From: an uncultured Collinsella sp.
GTDB lineage: Bacteria > Actinomycetota > Coriobacteriia > Coriobacteriales > Coriobacteriaceae
Assembly: GCA_900544725.1 (NCBI GenBank)
Contig: UQWK01000008.1
Coordinates: 1-52,395, forward strand
Length of the DNA stretch: 52,395 nt
Direction: 5' to 3'
In this document: piece by piece, positions 50,753 to 52,395 of the stretch
How the letters are laid out: every line of letters begins with the position of its first letter
Position numbering within the stretch: position 1 is the first letter of the stretch
Position numbers and translations under genes: made by a program
The notes under the pieces: generated by a model
Databases searched by the model: none
The model's input: only the letters and a program-made list of their open reading frames with translations
What the model was told of the DNA's origin: nothing

Positions 50753-52315
50753 ATGGCATTCGTTTCGCTCGCCATCATCGCACTCGTGGCCTTTGCAAGC
50801 CCCTTCATCGCCTCGGCGATTCCTGGAAAACCCGTTCCCGAAACGGTCTTTTTGCTCGTGTTCGGCGCGGTGCTGGGCCCACATATGCTCGGCGTAATCC
50901 ATGTAGATGCCGAGGTCTCGCTCGTGTCAGAGCTCGGTCTGGCATTTTTGTTCCTGCTTGCAGGCTTTGAGATCGATCCCAAGAACATCACGGGCGTCGA
51001 GGGGCGCTACGGTATGGCCACGTGGGTTGTCACATTTTGTATCGCCTGGCTTGCCGTGCGCTTTACCCCGTGGTTCTCGGTCAGCCATTTCGACGGTATC
51101 GCCGTGACGCTCGCCTTGACCTCGACGGCGCTTGGAGCGCTCATGCCCATCTTGCGCGAGCGGTTGCTTGCCGGAACGCGCGTCGGTGATTCGATTCTCG
51201 CCTATGGTACGTGGGGCGAGCTCGGCCCCGTGCTCGCCATGTCGGTACTGCTGTCTGCCCGTACGGGTATCGAGACGCTGCTGATTTTGGGCCTGTTCGC
51301 CGTGGTGTGTGTGCTGCTTGCCGTGGTCCCCAGCCGCTCCAAACGCGTCGGCAGCCGCTTCTTTGCGTTTGTCGAGGAGCGCGCCGATACCACGTCGCAG
51401 ACCTTCGTGCGCCTGACGGTGCTTATTTTGGTCACGCTCGTGGCGTTCTCGGCCATCTTTAGCCTCGATATCGTGCTGGGCGCTTTTGCCGCCGGCTTCG
51501 TCCTGCGCTATATCATCCCCGAGGGCAACCATACGCTTGAGACCAAGCTCGACGGCCTGGCCTACGGCTTTTTGATCCCGGTGTTCTTTACCGTGTCGGG
51601 TGCAAAGATCGATCTGACGGCCGTAGTGTCGCGCCCCGGGCTGCTCGTGGGCTTTATCGTGGCGTTGTTGATTATTCGTGCCGTACCCATTCTTATTTCT
51701 ATGAGTATTTGTCCTGCGACGCGCGATGTGTCGGCGTATGGTCGCATTACCGTGGCCCTGTACTGCACCACGGCGCTGCCGATCATCGTTGCCGTGACGA
51801 GCGTTGCCGTCAACGCGGGCGCGCTGTCGCAAGACATCGCGTCGGTTATGGTTGCCGCCGGCGCCATCACGGTGTTCTTGATGCCGCTGCTCGCGCAGCT
51901 CTTCTACCGCGTGGTCGACGCCGCACCGGTTGCCGCCGTGGCAGAGGTTGCCGAGCATCCATCCGATGCGCTCGACATCCTGCGCGCCCATCACGATTTG
52001 GCGAGCCTGCTCGCGCGCGAGCACGAGCTGCTGACCTCGCATGGTCACGGTCGCGTATTCGAGGGCCTGCCCACGCTCGATACGATTGCCGAGCGTCTTT
52101 CCGCCGAGGCAGCGAGCGGCCACATCGATGCCCGCATCGTGGACGCGGCGCACCTGCTTGCCGACAAGACCTATGGAGACGAGGTCGACCCGTCCGAGCT
52201 GACTCCGCGCGAGCGTCGCCGTCTGGAGCGCGCCAAGCTTGCCGTACACGAATACCGCCGCCGCATGCTAGAGCTCTATGCGCGCGATGAAGCCCGGGAC
52301 GACGACGGTAAATAA
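50753..52315 (+). CDS. Cation:proton antiporter (CPA2 family)
   Basis: The 520-residue protein has about twelve membrane segments in the first 400 residues: PETVFLLVFGAVLGPHMLGV, ELGLAFLFLLAGFEIDPKNI, ALTSTALGALMPILRERLL and LDIVLGAFAAGFVLRYIIPEG, typical of the Na+/H+ or K+/H+ CPA2 exchangers. A cytoplasmic tail of about 115 residues is helical and charged (LTPRERRRLERAKLAVHEYR). No TrkA-N nucleotide-binding domain is present. The ATG follows GAGAAAGG. It would support pH or cation homeostasis. Confidence 0.9.
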   Translation: MAFVSLAIIALVAFASPFIASAIPGKPVPETVFLLVFGAVLGPHMLGVIHVDAEVSLVSELGLAFLFLLAGFEIDPKNITGVEGRYGMATWVVTFCIAWLAVRFTPWFSVSHFDGIAVTLALTSTALGALMPILRERLLAGTRVGDSILAYGTWGELGPVLAMSVLLSARTGIETLLILGLFAVVCVLLAVVPSRSKRVGSRFFAFVEERADTTSQTFVRLTVLILVTLVAFSAIFSLDIVLGAFAAGFVLRYIIPEGNHTLETKLDGLAYGFLIPVFFTVSGAKIDLTAVVSRPGLLVGFIVALLIIRAVPILISMSICPATRDVSAYGRITVALYCTTALPIIVAVTSVAVNAGALSQDIASVMVAAGAITVFLMPLLAQLFYRVVDAAPVAAVAEVAEHPSDALDILRAHHDLASLLAREHELLTSHGHGRVFEGLPTLDTIAERLSAEAASGHIDARIVDAAHLLADKTYGDEVDPSELTPRERRRLERAKLAVHEYRRRMLELYARDEARDDDGK

Positions 52316-52319
52316 CGAG

Positions 52320-52395
52320 ATGCTTCCCCAGGGGAAGGCGGGGACCTCGGACGATTTTCCGGACCATGCCCCGGCGCTACGCCGCATGGCCCCTC
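52320..52395 (+). CDS. Possible start of a further gene (cut by window edge)
   Basis: An open frame begins MLPQGKAGTSDDF, four bases after the antiporter stop, and is still open at the window end (25 codons). The ribosome binding site is poor and no family can be recognised. It may be a real downstream gene or chance. Confidence 0.3.
   Translation, partial: MLPQGKAGTSDDFPDHAPALRRMAP

Overview
The window reads as chromosome of a high-GC, anaerobic, gut-type actinomycete. My best guess is class Coriobacteriia, genus Collinsella. The clues are the G+C-rich codon use, the PdxST/MocR vitamin B6 locus, a rubrerythrin, a lactate dehydrogenase/electron-transfer-flavoprotein operon, a LAQT-type cell-wall sorting signal, a DUF3516 helicase and strong AGAAAGGA-type ribosome binding sites. 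The placement is inference; no 16S rRNA or tRNA gene is visible.

Layout. 0-4 kb: start of mfd (minus), an FHA-domain gene, and a Ser/Thr-kinase-like gene cut after about 99 codons by a complete IS110-family (IS1111-like) element. 3.7-7.3 kb: peptide deformylase, a 14-TM drug exporter, an RGG-repeat winged-helix protein, then a 0.5 kb hairpin-rich gap. 7.3-12.7 kb: pdxT-pdxS with divergent pdxR, a DUF559-like nuclease-fold gene bracketed by two direct copies of a 121-bp repeat, and a rubrerythrin. 12.9-19 kb: alcohol and aldehyde dehydrogenases, a 27-residue hydrophobic peptide, HIRAN protein, small charged protein, metallophosphoesterase and DUF2130 protein. 19-28.6 kb: DUF3516 helicase, a third copy of the repeat, TrmB, a Trm9-like methyltransferase, a membrane XRE regulator/DUF4097 pair, Elp3 and a spermidine-synthase-like protein. 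28.6-34.3 kb: a three-gene minus-strand cassette, TerB_N/TerB_C protein, BrxD-like ATPase and Lhr/BrxHI-like helicase, which looks like a compact DNA-processing or defence module. 34.3-38.3 kb: DUF554 protein and a five-gene surface-protein operon with a sortase-type substrate. 38.7-43.1 kb: D-lactate/glycolate dehydrogenase-EtfB-EtfA(ferredoxin) operon and an HD hydrolase. 43.3-52.4 kb: ketodeoxygluconate permease, diguanylate cyclase, EamA exporter, purL, cation:proton antiporter and possibly the start of another gene.

The most unusual items are: (1) the 121-bp repeat, whose ends read CTAAGTGAGTAG and so carry stop codons in all three inward frames, in three copies, two of which supply the stop codons of their upstream genes and bracket a nuclease-fold gene; (2) the TerB-BrxD-BrxHI cassette; (3) the IS110-family element, with a 3' noncoding guide-RNA-like region and an inverted repeat that can hide the transposase ribosome binding site; (4) the unrecognised surface operon; and (5) the tiny toxin-like peptide. 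Functions come from reading motifs by eye; no database search was run.
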